Of a stretch of DNA of 64,000 nucleotides, positions 27,730 through 36,945 are shown in pieces. Source of the DNA: Xaviernesmea rhizosphaerae. GTDB taxonomy: Bacteria; Pseudomonadota; Alphaproteobacteria; Rhizobiales; Rhizobiaceae. The number at the start of each line of letters is the position of its first letter. Position 1 is the stretch's first letter. A program made the position numbers and the translations under genes. The notes under the pieces are model-generated. The model was not told where the DNA came from. It ran no database searches and saw only the letters and a list, made by a program, of their open reading frames with translations. The stretch covers positions 94,268-158,267 of the forward strand of contig NZ_MKIO01000033.1 in NCBI RefSeq assembly GCF_001938945.1, in the 5' to 3' direction.

Positions 27730-28650
27730 TCAGCCATTGCGCGGATAGGCCGCGCGGCCATTGTTGAGATCATCGACCAGCGCGGTGAAGCGATGGGACT
27801 GGGCCTCGTGCATGATCAGGGGCGCGCGCAAACGCAGCCGCGCGCGGCTCTGCTTGATCGCGGTCACCAGGATGCGCACGGCGTCCGCCCCGTCGCGCGG
27901 ATGCAGCGCCGTCACCTCCAGCCCGCCGAAGCGCCGGCCGCAGGCGCCGATGATCTCGGCGATCGACTCCGGCCGCGCGATCAGCGCCATCTGGCCGCCG
28001 GGCTTGAGGATGGCGCCGGCGGTACGGATCCAGTCCTCGAACAGGCCGGCCTCCATGGCATGGGCCTCGGCCTTGAGGCGGTCGGGCGTGCGCCGGTCAG
28101 CGCCATGGTTGAAGGGCGGATTGAGGATGACATGGTCGAAATGATCGTCGGCCAGTCCCGCCGCCTGCCGGGCCCGGCCGGTCAGCGTCACATCCGCCTC
28201 GATCACGCTCAGTCTTGGCCGCAAATGCGCATTTTCGGGCAGGTCCAGGCTGCGCCGGGCGAATCCGGCCATGATGGGCGAGCGCTCCACCAGCATCACC
28301 TGCGCCCGCGGCAGCCGGGCGGCCACGGCGAGCCCCGCCGCGCCGGCCCCCGCACCGAGATCGGCGAGCTGAAAGGGGCCTTCGGCCGCCACCAGCGATG
28401 CCAGCAGCATGGCGTCCATGCCCGAGCGATGACCCTGGCGGGCCGGCTGCAGGAGGTGGAAGGCGCCGCGGTGAAAGGCATCGAGGGTCTCTCCCGGGGC
28501 CACGGCAGGAACCTCTACCGGCGCCGCCGCCTGAAGCTCCGCGGCCGAGACCTCCGCTCCGGCGCACGCCGCCGGCGCGTCGGCAGCCTCCTGCGCGGGA
28601 GCGGCGATCGCGTCCCTGGGGCTGGGGCTTTGCGGCGCGCGCGGGCTCAA
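27730..28650 (-). CDS. Class I methyltransferase, TrmN6/YfiC-like
   Basis: SAM-dependent methyltransferase, 306 residues. Motif I is LADLGAGAGAAGLAVAAR (near 97-113) and motif IV is the NPPF tetrapeptide of N6-adenine methyltransferases, in HVILNPPFNHG near 178. The start of the catalytic domain (HLLQPARQGHRSGMDAMLL) matches the TrmN6 family, which methylates A37 of tRNA-Val. The first 55 residues are Ala/Pro rich and probably disordered. Translation appears to begin at a TTG (28650) that overlaps the TGA of the DUF2007 gene (TTGA), a coupling arrangement. A later start would cut into no known motif until about residue 60. Confidence 0.82.
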   Translation of the reverse strand: MSPRAPQSPSPRDAIAAPAQEAADAPAACAGAEVSAAELQAAAPVEVPAVAPGETLDAFHRGAFHLLQPARQGHRSGMDAMLLASLVAAEGPFQLADLGAGAGAAGLAVAARLPRAQVMLVERSPIMAGFARRSLDLPENAHLRPRLSVIEADVTLTGRARQAAGLADDHFDHVILNPPFNHGADRRTPDRLKAEAHAMEAGLFEDWIRTAGAILKPGGQMALIARPESIAEIIGACGRRFGGLEVTALHPRDGADAVRILVTAIKQSRARLRLRAPLIMHEAQSHRFTALVDDLNNGRAAYPRNG

Positions 28651-28877
28651 GGCGCAGCCTCGCGCAGCTCGTCGCCCAGACCCGCATCGATCAAGAGCCG
28701 CCGGGCGGCGCCGGCCCTCTCGCCGTCCACCATCAGCCGGCGCGGCAGGAGGCCGAGCGAACCCTCGAGAATGCTCATGCCCTGATCGGCGACGAAACAG
28801 ACGATGCCGGCATCGCGCAGCAGGCTCTCGGCGAAGGAGAGCACGACGGCATCATTGGTTCGGATCAGTTCTTCCAT
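28647..28877 (-). CDS. DUF2007 domain protein
   Basis: A 76-residue soluble protein of the DUF2007 family. It begins MEELIRTNDAVVLSFAESLL, the family pattern for a small ferredoxin-like fold (strand, helix, then FVADQGMSILEGSLG and RRLMVDGE). DUF2007 proteins have been suggested to be signal-binding or PII-like, but no function is known. It sits directly upstream of, and overlaps, the TrmN6-like gene. It diverges from ispB across 178 bp. Confidence 0.88.
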   Translation of the reverse strand: MEELIRTNDAVVLSFAESLLRDAGIVCFVADQGMSILEGSLGLLPRRLMVDGERAGAARRLLIDAGLGDELREAAP

Positions 28878-28994
28878 GCTCTTTCAAGACCTCACGCTCG
28901 CGCCGTCCGGCCGCCTGCGATGCCCGCCGGGGGCGGACAGCGCGGCTGGGCAAGCGCCGACGAACGCATTCCGGTGAACGGCTGCATTTCGCCC

Positions 28995-29023
28995 TTGCCG
29001 CGACAAGCCCCTGTTTCTATTCT
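28995..29023 (+). promoter_or_regulatory. Probable sigma-70 promoter of ispB
   Basis: TTGCCG at 28995-29000, a 17-bp spacer, and TATTCT at 29018-29023. Transcription would start near 29030. This excludes translation from the in-frame TTG at 29023 and supports the TTG start at 29056. Confidence 0.6.
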
Positions 29024-29055
29024 TGTGGGCGAAAAATGAACAGGAGTGCCGTAAG

Positions 29056-30072
29056 TTGGGCGTCGTCATACCGCTGGAAGATGGGAAGAGCAAACCGGCG
29101 TCGGTCAAGCCGCTGGTCGATCTGACCAAGGCCGATATGGAGCGGGTAAACCAGCTGATTCTCTCCAAGGCCGGCTCCGATGTCGAGATGATCCCGGAGG
29201 TGGCCAACCACCTGATCTCCTCGGGCGGCAAGCGCCTGCGCCCGATGCTGACGCTCGCCGCCGCCTCCATGCTCGGCTACGAAGGCGATGCGCATATCAA
29301 GCTGGCCACCTCGGTCGAATTCATGCACACGGCCACGCTGCTGCATGACGACGTGGTGGACGAAAGCGACATGCGCCGCGGCAAGTCTACGGCGCGGATG
29401 ATCTGGGGCAACCAGGCCAGTGTGCTCGTCGGCGATTTCCTGCTCGGCCAGGCCTTCCGCATGATGGTCGATGTCGGCTCGCTCGAGGCGCTCGACGTGC
29501 TGTCCACCGCCGCCTCCGTCATTGCCGAGGGCGAGGTGCTGCAGCTCTCCGTCGCCAAGAACATGGAGACGACGGAGGACGACTATCTCGCCGTCATCCG
29601 CGCCAAGACCGCCGCCCTCTTCGCCGCCGCCGCCGAAGTCGGCCCGATCGTCGCCAAGACCGACCGCGCCCAGCGCAACGCGCTGAAATCCTATGGCATG
29701 AACCTCGGCCTCGCCTTCCAGCTGGTCGATGACGTGCTCGACTATGGCGGCTCCTCGGCCGATCTCGGCAAGAATGTCGGCGACGATTTCCGCGAAGGCA
29801 AGATCACGCTTCCGGTGATCCTCTCCTATCGCCGCGGGTCGCAGGAGGAGCGCGAATTCTGGCGCCGGGCGATCGAAGGCGGCGAAACCGGCGACGCCAA
29901 TCTGGAAAAGGCGCTGGGCCTCATCAACCGGTACGGCGCGCTGAAGGACACGATCGCCCGCGCCGAACATTACGGCACCATCGCCCGTGATGCGCTGGCT
30001 CCCCTGCCAGCCTCGGCCCACAAGCAGGCGCTGCTCGACGTCATCGACTTCTGCATCCAGCGCGTCAACTGA
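29056..30072 (+). CDS. ispB: Octaprenyl/polyprenyl diphosphate synthase
   Basis: Trans-prenyltransferase making the long isoprenoid tail of ubiquinone, 338 residues. The two Asp-rich motifs are present: LLHDDVVDESDMRRG (first) and FQLVDDVLDYGG (second), along with GGKRLRPML near residue 50. Small residues before the first motif are consistent with long-chain product. The start is TTG at 29056, with AGGAG about 10 nt upstream and a promoter just before it; the protein then begins with the family's GVVIPLE. It works with ubiA at 11292 and with ispE at 32443, which supplies precursors. A two-module palindromic repeat begins 4 bp after the stop. Confidence 0.93.
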   Translation: MGVVIPLEDGKSKPASVKPLVDLTKADMERVNQLILSKAGSDVEMIPEVANHLISSGGKRLRPMLTLAAASMLGYEGDAHIKLATSVEFMHTATLLHDDVVDESDMRRGKSTARMIWGNQASVLVGDFLLGQAFRMMVDVGSLEALDVLSTAASVIAEGEVLQLSVAKNMETTEDDYLAVIRAKTAALFAAAAEVGPIVAKTDRAQRNALKSYGMNLGLAFQLVDDVLDYGGSSADLGKNVGDDFREGKITLPVILSYRRGSQEEREFWRRAIEGGETGDANLEKALGLINRYGALKDTIARAEHYGTIARDALAPLPASAHKQALLDVIDFCIQRVN

Positions 30073-30568
30073 GCCTAGAGCATCGGACCGAAAAGTGGGA
30101 ACCGGTTTTCGGACAATTCCGATGCAAAAACAAAACCCTAGAGCATCAGACTGCGCATGATTTTCAGTCTGACGCTCTAGCCGAGAGCAAGAGGCAGGCG
30201 GCCCCGCCGCCAGCCTCCGCGCCCGAAACGGCCGCGACCGGCAAGAGCCGAGACAAGGCCAGGAATAGCAAGGCCAGCGATAACGGCCATGTGCACTGCG
30301 TCATGATCTTTCACGGCTTTGCGCAAAAAAGCCATTCTGTTGCCGTTTCCTCATGCTGGAAGCCTCATGCCATCAGCGCCTCGGCCGATGCCGTTTCCGG
30401 CAGACGGGCGGCGCGGCCTGCAAAGGGCACATGAGATGACAACGCCGTTGCGAGAAACATCGCGCGGCATCTTCCCGGCTTGCGCGCGGATGCGGTAAGA
30501 ATCGGGTGAATCACGGGGATTGAGCCGGCGCATGCGGGAACCGCGCGCGCCGCATTGAAAGGCTTGAC
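30073..30568. other. Intergenic region with a two-module repeat
   Basis: 496 bp between ispB and the TPR gene. The first 110 bp are the repeat at 30076-30180. The rest shows no gene. Confidence 0.5.
30076..30180 (+). repeat. Two-module palindromic repeat (A then B)
   Basis: Module A at 30076-30125 (TAGAGCATCGGACCGAAAAG ... CAATTCCGATGC), a 12-bp A-rich spacer, and module B at 30138-30180 (CTAGAGCATCAGACTG ... CAGTCTGACGCTCTAG). The layout and spacer are the same as at 11181-11285. Confidence 0.88.
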
Positions 30569-32428
30569 ATGCGCCAGAACCACTTTCTTCGCCTTATGGC
30601 CGGTGCCGCCATCCTGGCGCTTGCGACCGTTGCCGCTGCGCCCGCCTCTCATGCGGAGCAAAAGGCCGAGGTGAAGCGCAGCGAGCCGTTCGACGTCAAT
30701 TCCGTCAACAGCTTCTCCGGCGCCTTCCTGGCGGCCCGCACGGCCGATGTCGATCAGGATCTCGACAATGCCACCAAGCTCTACCGCACCGCGCTGGAGT
30801 TCGAGCCCGGCAATCGCGAGGTCAAGCAGCGGCTGATGATCACCCTGTTGATGAACGGCAATCTTTCGGAAGGCGTGACGCTGGCCGAGCAGCTGAAGTC
30901 CGACGGCGCGGTCGAGCGGATCACTACCATTGCCCGCGGCGTCGAGGCCATCCGCAAGAAGGAATACCGCAACGCGCAGAAGATCCTGCAGTACAAGGGT
31001 CCGAACGATCTCGACCGGCTGATGAACGGGCTGCTCGTGGCCTGGGCCAAGGCCGGCCAGGGCCGCCCCAAGGAGGCGATCGCCGCGATCAACGCCATGG
31101 ACGGGCCGGACTGGTTCGGCATCTTCAAGAATTACCATGCCGGCGCCATCGCGCTGGCTGCCGGCGACAAGGCAACCGCCCGCACGCGGCTGAACGAGGC
31201 GGTGACCGACCGCACCGGCGGCGGCGCGGCGCCCGACACCTTCCTGCGCGCGGTGATGGCGCTCGCCCGGCTGGAAGCCCAGGACGGCAACAAGCAGAAG
31301 GCGCTCGACGCTGTGGCCGTTGGCGAGACCTTCCTCAACAATTACGCCCCGCTTTCGGCGCTGCGCACCAGCATCGAAGAGGGCAAGCCGCAGGAGCAGC
31401 AGGTGCGCGACGCCACGCAGGGTGCGGCCGCCGTTCTCTTCTCCATTGGCGCGGCGCTGAACCGGGAAGGCGCGGAAGACGTGGTCTCGCTCTATCTGCA
31501 GACCGCGCGTGCGCTCGACCCCGACAGCGCCGACATCCTGGTCATGCTCGGCAGCATCGCCGAGAACCTGAAGCAGCCCGATCGCGCCATCTCCTTCTAC
31601 AAGATGGTGCCGGACAATTCGCCAATGCGCCGTCTGTCGGAAATGCAGCTCGGCCTCAGCCTCGCCTCTATCGGCCAGGTGGAGGAAGCCAAGACGCATC
31701 TGCGCACGCTGATCGATCTCGATCCCAAGGACATGCGCAGCTACATGGCCTATGGCAGCGTGCTGTCTGAGGCCAAGGATTACAAGGCGATGGGCGAGGT
31801 CTATGACCGCGCCGTCGAGGCCCTGGGCCCCACCCCGCGCAAGAGCGACTGGAGCATCTTCTTCCAGCGCGGCATTGCCTATGAGCGCCAGAAGATCTGG
31901 GACAAGGCCGAGCCGAACTTCAAGAAGGCGCTGGAGCTCAATCCCGACCAGCCGCAGGTTTTGAACTATCTCGGCTATTCCTGGGTCGATATGAACATCA
32001 ACCTGGAAGAAGGCCTCAACATGATCCGCAAGGCGGTCGAGTTGAAGCCGGATGACGGCTACATCGTCGACAGCCTGGGCTGGGCCTATTACCGTCTGAA
32101 CCGCTTCGACGAGGCGGTGACCGAGCTGGAGCGCGCGGTGGAGCTGATGGCCGGCGACCCGACGCTGAACGACCATCTCGGCGATGTCTACTGGCGCGTC
32201 GGCCGCCGCCTGGAGGCCGTCTATCAGTGGAACCAGGCGCTGGAGCTGAAGCCAGAAGCCTCCGAGATCCCGAAGATCAAGGAGAAGATCGCCAACGGCC
32301 TGCCGCCGCTGGCGGAAAAGGTGCCGGCCGCCGCCGAGGCGTCGCCGACGCCGGCACAGCAGACGGCCCCCACGCCGCCGGCGCCGGCAACGCCCGAAGC
32401 ACCGGCCACGCCTGAAAAGAAGTCCTGA
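30569..32428 (+). CDS. Exported tetratricopeptide-repeat protein
   Basis: A 619-residue periplasmic or outer-membrane associated protein with a Sec signal (LMAGAAILALATVAAAPASHA, cleavage about residue 29). The body is mostly TPR helices: LYRTALEFEPGNREV near 70, LYLQTARALDPDSADILVML near 305, FKKALELNPDQPQVLNYLG near 450, and the well-conserved VDSLGWAYYRLNRFDEAV near 500. The last 50 residues are Pro/Ala rich. Such proteins act as assembly scaffolds for envelope machinery in alphaproteobacteria. The start has AAAGG 7 nt upstream. ispE begins 14 bp after the stop and may be cotranscribed. Confidence 0.85.
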   Translation: MRQNHFLRLMAGAAILALATVAAAPASHAEQKAEVKRSEPFDVNSVNSFSGAFLAARTADVDQDLDNATKLYRTALEFEPGNREVKQRLMITLLMNGNLSEGVTLAEQLKSDGAVERITTIARGVEAIRKKEYRNAQKILQYKGPNDLDRLMNGLLVAWAKAGQGRPKEAIAAINAMDGPDWFGIFKNYHAGAIALAAGDKATARTRLNEAVTDRTGGGAAPDTFLRAVMALARLEAQDGNKQKALDAVAVGETFLNNYAPLSALRTSIEEGKPQEQQVRDATQGAAAVLFSIGAALNREGAEDVVSLYLQTARALDPDSADILVMLGSIAENLKQPDRAISFYKMVPDNSPMRRLSEMQLGLSLASIGQVEEAKTHLRTLIDLDPKDMRSYMAYGSVLSEAKDYKAMGEVYDRAVEALGPTPRKSDWSIFFQRGIAYERQKIWDKAEPNFKKALELNPDQPQVLNYLGYSWVDMNINLEEGLNMIRKAVELKPDDGYIVDSLGWAYYRLNRFDEAVTELERAVELMAGDPTLNDHLGDVYWRVGRRLEAVYQWNQALELKPEASEIPKIKEKIANGLPPLAEKVPAAAEASPTPAQQTAPTPPAPATPEAPATPEKKS

Positions 32429-32442
32429 TCGGCGCGCTGGCC

Positions 32443-33399
32443 ATGGGTTTTTCGCAGACGGCACACGGACTTGGGGAGCCGCGCGAGGAAAGCGCGGTGC
32501 CCGCGGCAGATCTGTGGATCGACGCGCCCGCCAAGGTCAATCTGGCGCTGCATGTCGTGGGACAGCGCGCCGATGGCCATCATCTGCTCGAAAGCCTGGT
32601 GACCTTTGCCGACCGGGGCGACCGGATCGGCCTGTCTCCTGCCGCCGAGGATGGCTTTTCGGTCTCGGGCCGCTTTGCCGAGGCCGTGCCACTCGAAGGC
32701 AGCAATCTGGTGCTGCGCGCGCGCGATGCGCTGCGCGCCGCGCTGGCGGAGGACGGAAAGCCGGCCCCGCCGGTCGCGCTGCATCTCGTGAAGGATCTGC
32801 CGGTCGCCTCGGGCATCGGCGGCGGCTCGGCCGATGCGGCAGCGACGCTGAAGGGCCTCGCCCGCCTCTGGCAGGCCGAACTCGCGCCGGAGCGGATGAG
32901 CGCACTGGCGCTGGCACTCGGCGCGGATGTGCCGATGTGCCTCGCCAGCCGGCCGCTGATCGCCCGCGGCATCGGCGAAACAATCACGCCGGTCGAAACC
33001 ATGCCGGTCATGCCCATGCTGCTGGTCAATCCGCTTAAACCGGTCTCGACGCCGGAGATCTTCCGACGTCTGAGCGAAAAGACCAATCCGCCGCTGATCC
33101 TGCCGGAGGATCTTGCGGGCCTCGACGGCTGGTTTTCCGCGCTCGCCCCCCTGCGCAACGATCTGGAGCCGCCGGCGCGCCTGCTGGAGCCCGAAATCGC
33201 CGCTGTCGATCTGGCGCTCAGGGCCAATGCACCGAAGCTTGCCCGCATGTCCGGCTCGGGCGCCACCTGCTTCGCCCTGTTCGCGGACCATACCGCACGC
33301 GACCGCGCGGCCGAGCGCATCGCCAATGCCCATCCGGACTGGTTTGTCCTGCCCTGTCTGACCGTTTCGAGCCGGGAGCCAACCGATGCCGCAGCCTGA
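32443..33399 (+). CDS. ispE: 4-diphosphocytidyl-2-C-methyl-D-erythritol kinase
   Basis: GHMP-family kinase of the MEP pathway, 318 residues, phosphorylating CDP-ME with ATP in the cytoplasm. Motifs: DAPAKVNLALHVVGQRADGHH near residue 27, the ATP-binding LPVASGIGGGSADAAATL near 120, GADVPMCL near 165, and the C-terminal MSGSGATCFALF. The protein begins about 20 residues before the family core, so a later start is possible. It ends inside moaB (14-bp overlap) and follows the TPR gene by 14 bp, suggesting one transcript. Confidence 0.94.
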   Translation: MGFSQTAHGLGEPREESAVPAADLWIDAPAKVNLALHVVGQRADGHHLLESLVTFADRGDRIGLSPAAEDGFSVSGRFAEAVPLEGSNLVLRARDALRAALAEDGKPAPPVALHLVKDLPVASGIGGGSADAAATLKGLARLWQAELAPERMSALALALGADVPMCLASRPLIARGIGETITPVETMPVMPMLLVNPLKPVSTPEIFRRLSEKTNPPLILPEDLAGLDGWFSALAPLRNDLEPPARLLEPEIAAVDLALRANAPKLARMSGSGATCFALFADHTARDRAAERIANAHPDWFVLPCLTVSSREPTDAAA

Positions 33400-33928
33400 G
33401 ACCGACCGCACCTTCATTCCGCTCGGGATCGCCGTTCTGACCGTTTCGGATACGCGCACACTGGCCGACGACCGCTCGGGCGATACGCTGGTCGCCCGCC
33501 TCGGCGATGCCGGCCACCGGCTGGCCGACCGCGCCATCGTCCCTGACGATCGGGAGCGAATCGCGCAGACCGTTCTCGCCTGGTCGAAGGACCCCGCCAT
33601 CGATGTGGTGATCACCACGGGCGGCACCGGCTTTACCGGCCGCGATGTCACGCCCGAGGCGCTGGAACCGCTGTTTGAAAAGACCATGGACGGATTTTCC
33701 GCCATCTTCCACCGGATCTCCTACGAGAAGATCGGCACCTCGACCATCCAGTCGCGCGCCACCGGCGGCGTGGTGAACGCCACCTTCGTCTTCGTGCTGC
33801 CCGGCTCGCCCGGCGCCTGCCGCGATGCCTGGGACGGCATTCTCGCCCAGCAACTGGACTATCGCCATCGGCCCTGCAATTTCGTCGAGATCATGCCCCG
33901 GCTGGACGAGCATCTGAAACGCGGCTGA
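33386..33928 (+). CDS. moaB: Molybdenum cofactor biosynthesis protein B
   Basis: A 180-residue MogA/MoaB-fold protein expected to adenylylate molybdopterin during molybdenum cofactor synthesis. Visible family features: VLTVSDTRTLADDRSGD near the N-terminus, ITTGGTGFTGRDVTPEAL in the middle (TGGTG is the MPT-binding loop), FRRISYE-like IFHRISYEKIG, and VFVLPGSPGAC. The ATG at 33386 lies inside the end of ispE, giving a 14-bp overlap. No other molybdenum cofactor genes are near. Confidence 0.92.
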   Translation: MPQPETDRTFIPLGIAVLTVSDTRTLADDRSGDTLVARLGDAGHRLADRAIVPDDRERIAQTVLAWSKDPAIDVVITTGGTGFTGRDVTPEALEPLFEKTMDGFSAIFHRISYEKIGTSTIQSRATGGVVNATFVFVLPGSPGACRDAWDGILAQQLDYRHRPCNFVEIMPRLDEHLKRG

Positions 33929-33960
33929 TCGGGTTCAGGCAGAGGCCGGGGACTGCGCGG

Positions 33961-33994
33961 CTCAATCCTTGAGAATACTCAATCCTTGAGAATA
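33961..33994. repeat. Exact 17-bp tandem duplication at a gene end
   Basis: CTCAATCCTTGAGAATA occurs twice in a row (33961-33977, 33978-33994). Each copy has a small CTCAA/TTGAG inverted repeat. The second copy encodes the last residues and stop of the glycosyltransferase-like gene. Confidence 0.9.
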
Positions 33995-34491
33995 CCGGCC
34001 GGCACGAGCTCGCAGGCGAGGCTGCGACGCGCGGACAGCCGCGCCGCAAAGGCCTCGGGCGTTTCGTCCCGCGCCTCGGCCCGCGCGGTGGCGATGGGCA
34101 GAAGCAGGCCAAGCGCCAGCGGGCTTCCACGCCGCAACAGCCGATCGAGGAGATTGCGCCGGTGCAGGCGGGAGCGGGTGAACCGCGCGGTGCCGCCGCG
34201 CAGCGCCATATGCTCCGCCACGTCCTCGATCCAGCGGCCCATCGGACGCGCGCCGGCCTCTAGAAACAACACCCAGGAACCGCGTGCCTCGGCCAGCGCC
34301 TGCTGCAAGGTCCAGACCTCAAGGAAGCGCGCGCCGGCGGCATCCGCCACCGCCCGGCTCTGGTCGCGCGATCCCTGATCGAGCACCATCACATCGCTGA
34401 CGAGCCCCTCCACCGCACCGGGTACCAGCCCGGCCAGCGTATAGGCCAGCCCGGCCTCGGCATCTCGGTTTTGAAGAATGACGGTCAGCAT
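33979..34491 (-). CDS. Short glycosyltransferase family 2-like protein
   Basis: A 170-residue protein with the first part of a GT-A fold: LTVILQNRDAEAGLAYTLAGL, then SDVMVLDQGSRDQSRAVAD and VLFLEAGARP, which sits where the DxD motif would be but lacks it (EAG instead). It is much shorter than true family 2 enzymes, and the catalytic half is missing. It may be a non-catalytic relative conserved next to moaB in rhizobia, rather than a fragment. The C-terminus is Arg-rich. The stop lies in a 17-bp tandem duplication. It converges on moaB. Confidence 0.65.
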   Translation of the reverse strand: MLTVILQNRDAEAGLAYTLAGLVPGAVEGLVSDVMVLDQGSRDQSRAVADAAGARFLEVWTLQQALAEARGSWVLFLEAGARPMGRWIEDVAEHMALRGGTARFTRSRLHRRNLLDRLLRRGSPLALGLLLPIATARAEARDETPEAFAARLSARRSLACELVPAGILKD

Positions 34492-34753
34492 AGGCCGTCA
34501 TACCGCATCGCAACCAGCCAGACCATGCACATGCGCACCGCAACGCCGCTTTCCCGACAGATTCCGCAGCCTTCGGCCTTAGCGGCGAATTTGTTCTTGC
34601 AATGTTCCGAGCCTGCGGGTAAATCTGATGCATCCTTCCGCATCGTCAGCATCAGGACGGAAGGGATCGCAACAGCGACACAATCGGGTCAGGGCCAGCC
34701 GATGCCTGCATGCAGGTGGCGGCGTGGTGATCTGCGCCCGTCCGGAGCCCTGC

Positions 34754-35911
34754 ATGAACGACCTGTCCGACATCCGGCGGGGCGCCTTTGCGCCCGGCAA
34801 CAGCACAGACGTGGCCGAAGCGCTGCTGATGGAGACCGGCCTGCGCGTGGACGAGACGCGCCGGCGCGGACGCGGCGCGGGCATCAACGCTTCGGGCCGG
34901 TTCGAGGCCCTGTCGCGCGAGAGCGAAGACGATGGCTGGAACGTGCTGGAGGATCTGGCGCCGTTCAAGACCGAGGTGCAGATCGAAAAGCCGCGCACCA
35001 TCATCAGCCGCAACGAGTCGCCCGACATTCCGTTTGACCGCTCGGTCAATCCCTATCGCGGCTGCGAGCATGGCTGCATCTATTGCTTCGCCCGGCCCAC
35101 CCACGCCTATATGGGCCTGTCGCCGGGGCTGGATTTCGAAGCGCGGCTCTTCGCCAAGCCGGATGCGCCGCGCCTGCTGGAGCGGGAGCTGGCCAAGCCC
35201 GGCTACAAGGTCCGCCCGATCGCGCTCGGCACGAACACGGACCCCTACCAGCCGATCGAGCGGGAATGGCGGATCATGCGCCAGATCCTGGAGGTGCTGA
35301 AGGCGGCCGACCATCCCGTCATGATCGTCACGAAATCGGCGCTCGTCACCCGCGATATCGATCTGCTCGCGCCGATGGCGGAAAAGGGCCTGGTCAAGGT
35401 CGGCCTGTCGGTAACGACGCTCGACCGCAAGCTCGCCCGGCTCTTGGAGCCGCGCGCCGCCACGCCCGCTTTGCGGCTGGAAGCGATCCGAGACCTGTCC
35501 TCGGCCGGAATCCCCACCTCTGTCTTGGTGGCGCCGATCATTCCAGCGCTGAACGACCATGAGATCGAGCGGATCCTCGAATCGGCGAAGACGGCAGGGG
35601 CCAGCGAGGCCAGCTATGTGCTCCTGCGGCTGCCGCTGGAGGTCAGTCCGCTGTTTCGCGACTGGCTGCTGCGCCATTATCCCGACCGCTATCGCCATGT
35701 CATGTCGCTGGTCCGCTCCATGCGCGGCGGCAAGGATTACGATGCCGACTTTACCAAACGCATGAAGGGCGCCGGACCCTATGCCTGGCAGATCGGCCGC
35801 CGTTTCGACATGGCCGCCAAGCGGCTGGAGCTCAACCTCACCCGCCGGGCGCTGAACTGCGACCTCTTCGTTCCGCCGCTCGGCATGGGGGTGCAGCTCT
35901 CGCTTCTTTGA
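34754..35911 (+). CDS. PA0069 family radical SAM protein
   Basis: A 385-residue radical S-adenosylmethionine protein. The [4Fe-4S] motif is CEHGCIYCFARP, preceded by NPYRGCEH. GLDFEARLFAKP and IALGTNTDPYQPIE follow, and the C-terminal half contains VLVAPIIPALNDHEIE and the MRGGKDYDADF tail typical of the PA0069 group. Some relatives resemble spore photoproduct lyase-like repair enzymes, but the substrate is unknown. ATG 34754 was chosen because GGAG lies 7 nt upstream. The frame is open earlier, with a possible GTG about 30 nt upstream. Confidence 0.88.
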   Translation: MNDLSDIRRGAFAPGNSTDVAEALLMETGLRVDETRRRGRGAGINASGRFEALSRESEDDGWNVLEDLAPFKTEVQIEKPRTIISRNESPDIPFDRSVNPYRGCEHGCIYCFARPTHAYMGLSPGLDFEARLFAKPDAPRLLERELAKPGYKVRPIALGTNTDPYQPIEREWRIMRQILEVLKAADHPVMIVTKSALVTRDIDLLAPMAEKGLVKVGLSVTTLDRKLARLLEPRAATPALRLEAIRDLSSAGIPTSVLVAPIIPALNDHEIERILESAKTAGASEASYVLLRLPLEVSPLFRDWLLRHYPDRYRHVMSLVRSMRGGKDYDADFTKRMKGAGPYAWQIGRRFDMAAKRLELNLTRRALNCDLFVPPLGMGVQLSLL

Positions 35912-36252
35912 CCTGCGCGGCCTGTCGCCGATCCGCTGTTGTCCGTGGCACCTTTGGCCGGACGCCCTGGTGCCATGACAGCCTGCCCGATGTCGGGAAG
36001 AGCCGCTTTCTGTCCGCTTGAACAGAAACGGCAACCCGCTCTCTTCCCGGTTCCTCGCCGCTGCCGCCGCACCTGCGCGGCGAGGCCTGCCGCCCGCTCT
36101 TCGCCCGCCTGCCCCGGCGCAAGAGCGGGCGGCCTTCTCTTCCTCGTCGCGTGCATCGCCTTAGCGGAGCTTTTGCAGACGCTGGCCGTCAATGCGATGG
36201 TGAAAGGCCATTGGTCTTGCGGCAGGCCGCGGCGTCGTGAGAGGGTCCGCCG
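35912..36252. other. Intergenic region before rnhB
   Basis: 341 bp without a recognisable gene or repeat. The right end, from about 36160, likely holds the rnhB promoter. Confidence 0.4.
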
Positions 36253-36945
36253 ATGAAGCGCAGCAAAGACCCCGATTCTCCCCGCCTGTTCGACCAGCCT
36301 ATCGCGCCTGACGAAGCGATGGAACGCGCCGCGATCGAAAGCGGGCTCTATCCCGTGGCCGGCACCGACGAGGCCGGGCGCGGGCCGCTGGCCGGCCCGG
36401 TGGTTGCTGCCGCCGTCATTCTCGAGCCCGACCATAGTCTCGAAGGGCTGAACGACAGCAAGCTTCTTACGCCGGCGCGGCGCGAGGCGCTCTATAACCA
36501 GATCCTGACACGGGCGATTGTCTCCATCGCCTCCTCCGGCGCCGGCCGCATCGATGCCACCGATATCCGCAAGGCAAGCCTCGACGCCATGCGCCGCGCC
36601 GTGCTCGGCCTGGCCGTGCGCCCGGCGCTGGTCCTTGCGGATGGGCGCGATGTGCCGCCAGGCCTGCACTGCGCCGGACGCGCCGTCGTGAAAGGCGACC
36701 AGCGCTCGCTGTCCATCGCCGCCGCCTCGATCGTGGCCAAGGTCACCCGCGACCGTATGATGGCACGCGCCGACACCTACTTCCCCGGCTATGGCTTCGC
36801 CGCGCATGCCGGCTATGCCACGGCCGTGCACCGCGAAGCCATCCGCCTGATGGGCCCCTGCCACCTGCACCGGATGAGCTTTCGGCCCTTGCGCCGCGAC
36901 CCCGATCCTGTCGACCTGCCGGCCGAGGACGTCATGGGCCTTTGA
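36253..36945 (+). CDS. rnhB: Ribonuclease HII
   Basis: Cytoplasmic endonuclease that cuts RNA in RNA-DNA hybrids, including single ribonucleotides, 230 residues. Motifs: [21 protein letters not shown] with the catalytic DE pair, [16 protein letters not shown] with the third acidic residue, and [19 protein letters not shown], followed by [10 protein letters not shown]. All expected acidic residues are present. The start follows a GAGGG site. A strong promoter for downstream DNA lies about 190 bp after the stop. Confidence 0.95.
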   Translation: MKRSKDPDSPRLFDQPIAPDEAMERAAIESGLYPVAGTDEAGRGPLAGPVVAAAVILEPDHSLEGLNDSKLLTPARREALYNQILTRAIVSIASSGAGRIDATDIRKASLDAMRRAVLGLAVRPALVLADGRDVPPGLHCAGRAVVKGDQRSLSIAAASIVAKVTRDRMMARADTYFPGYGFAAHAGYATAVHREAIRLMGPCHLHRMSFRPLRRDPDPVDLPAEDVMGL

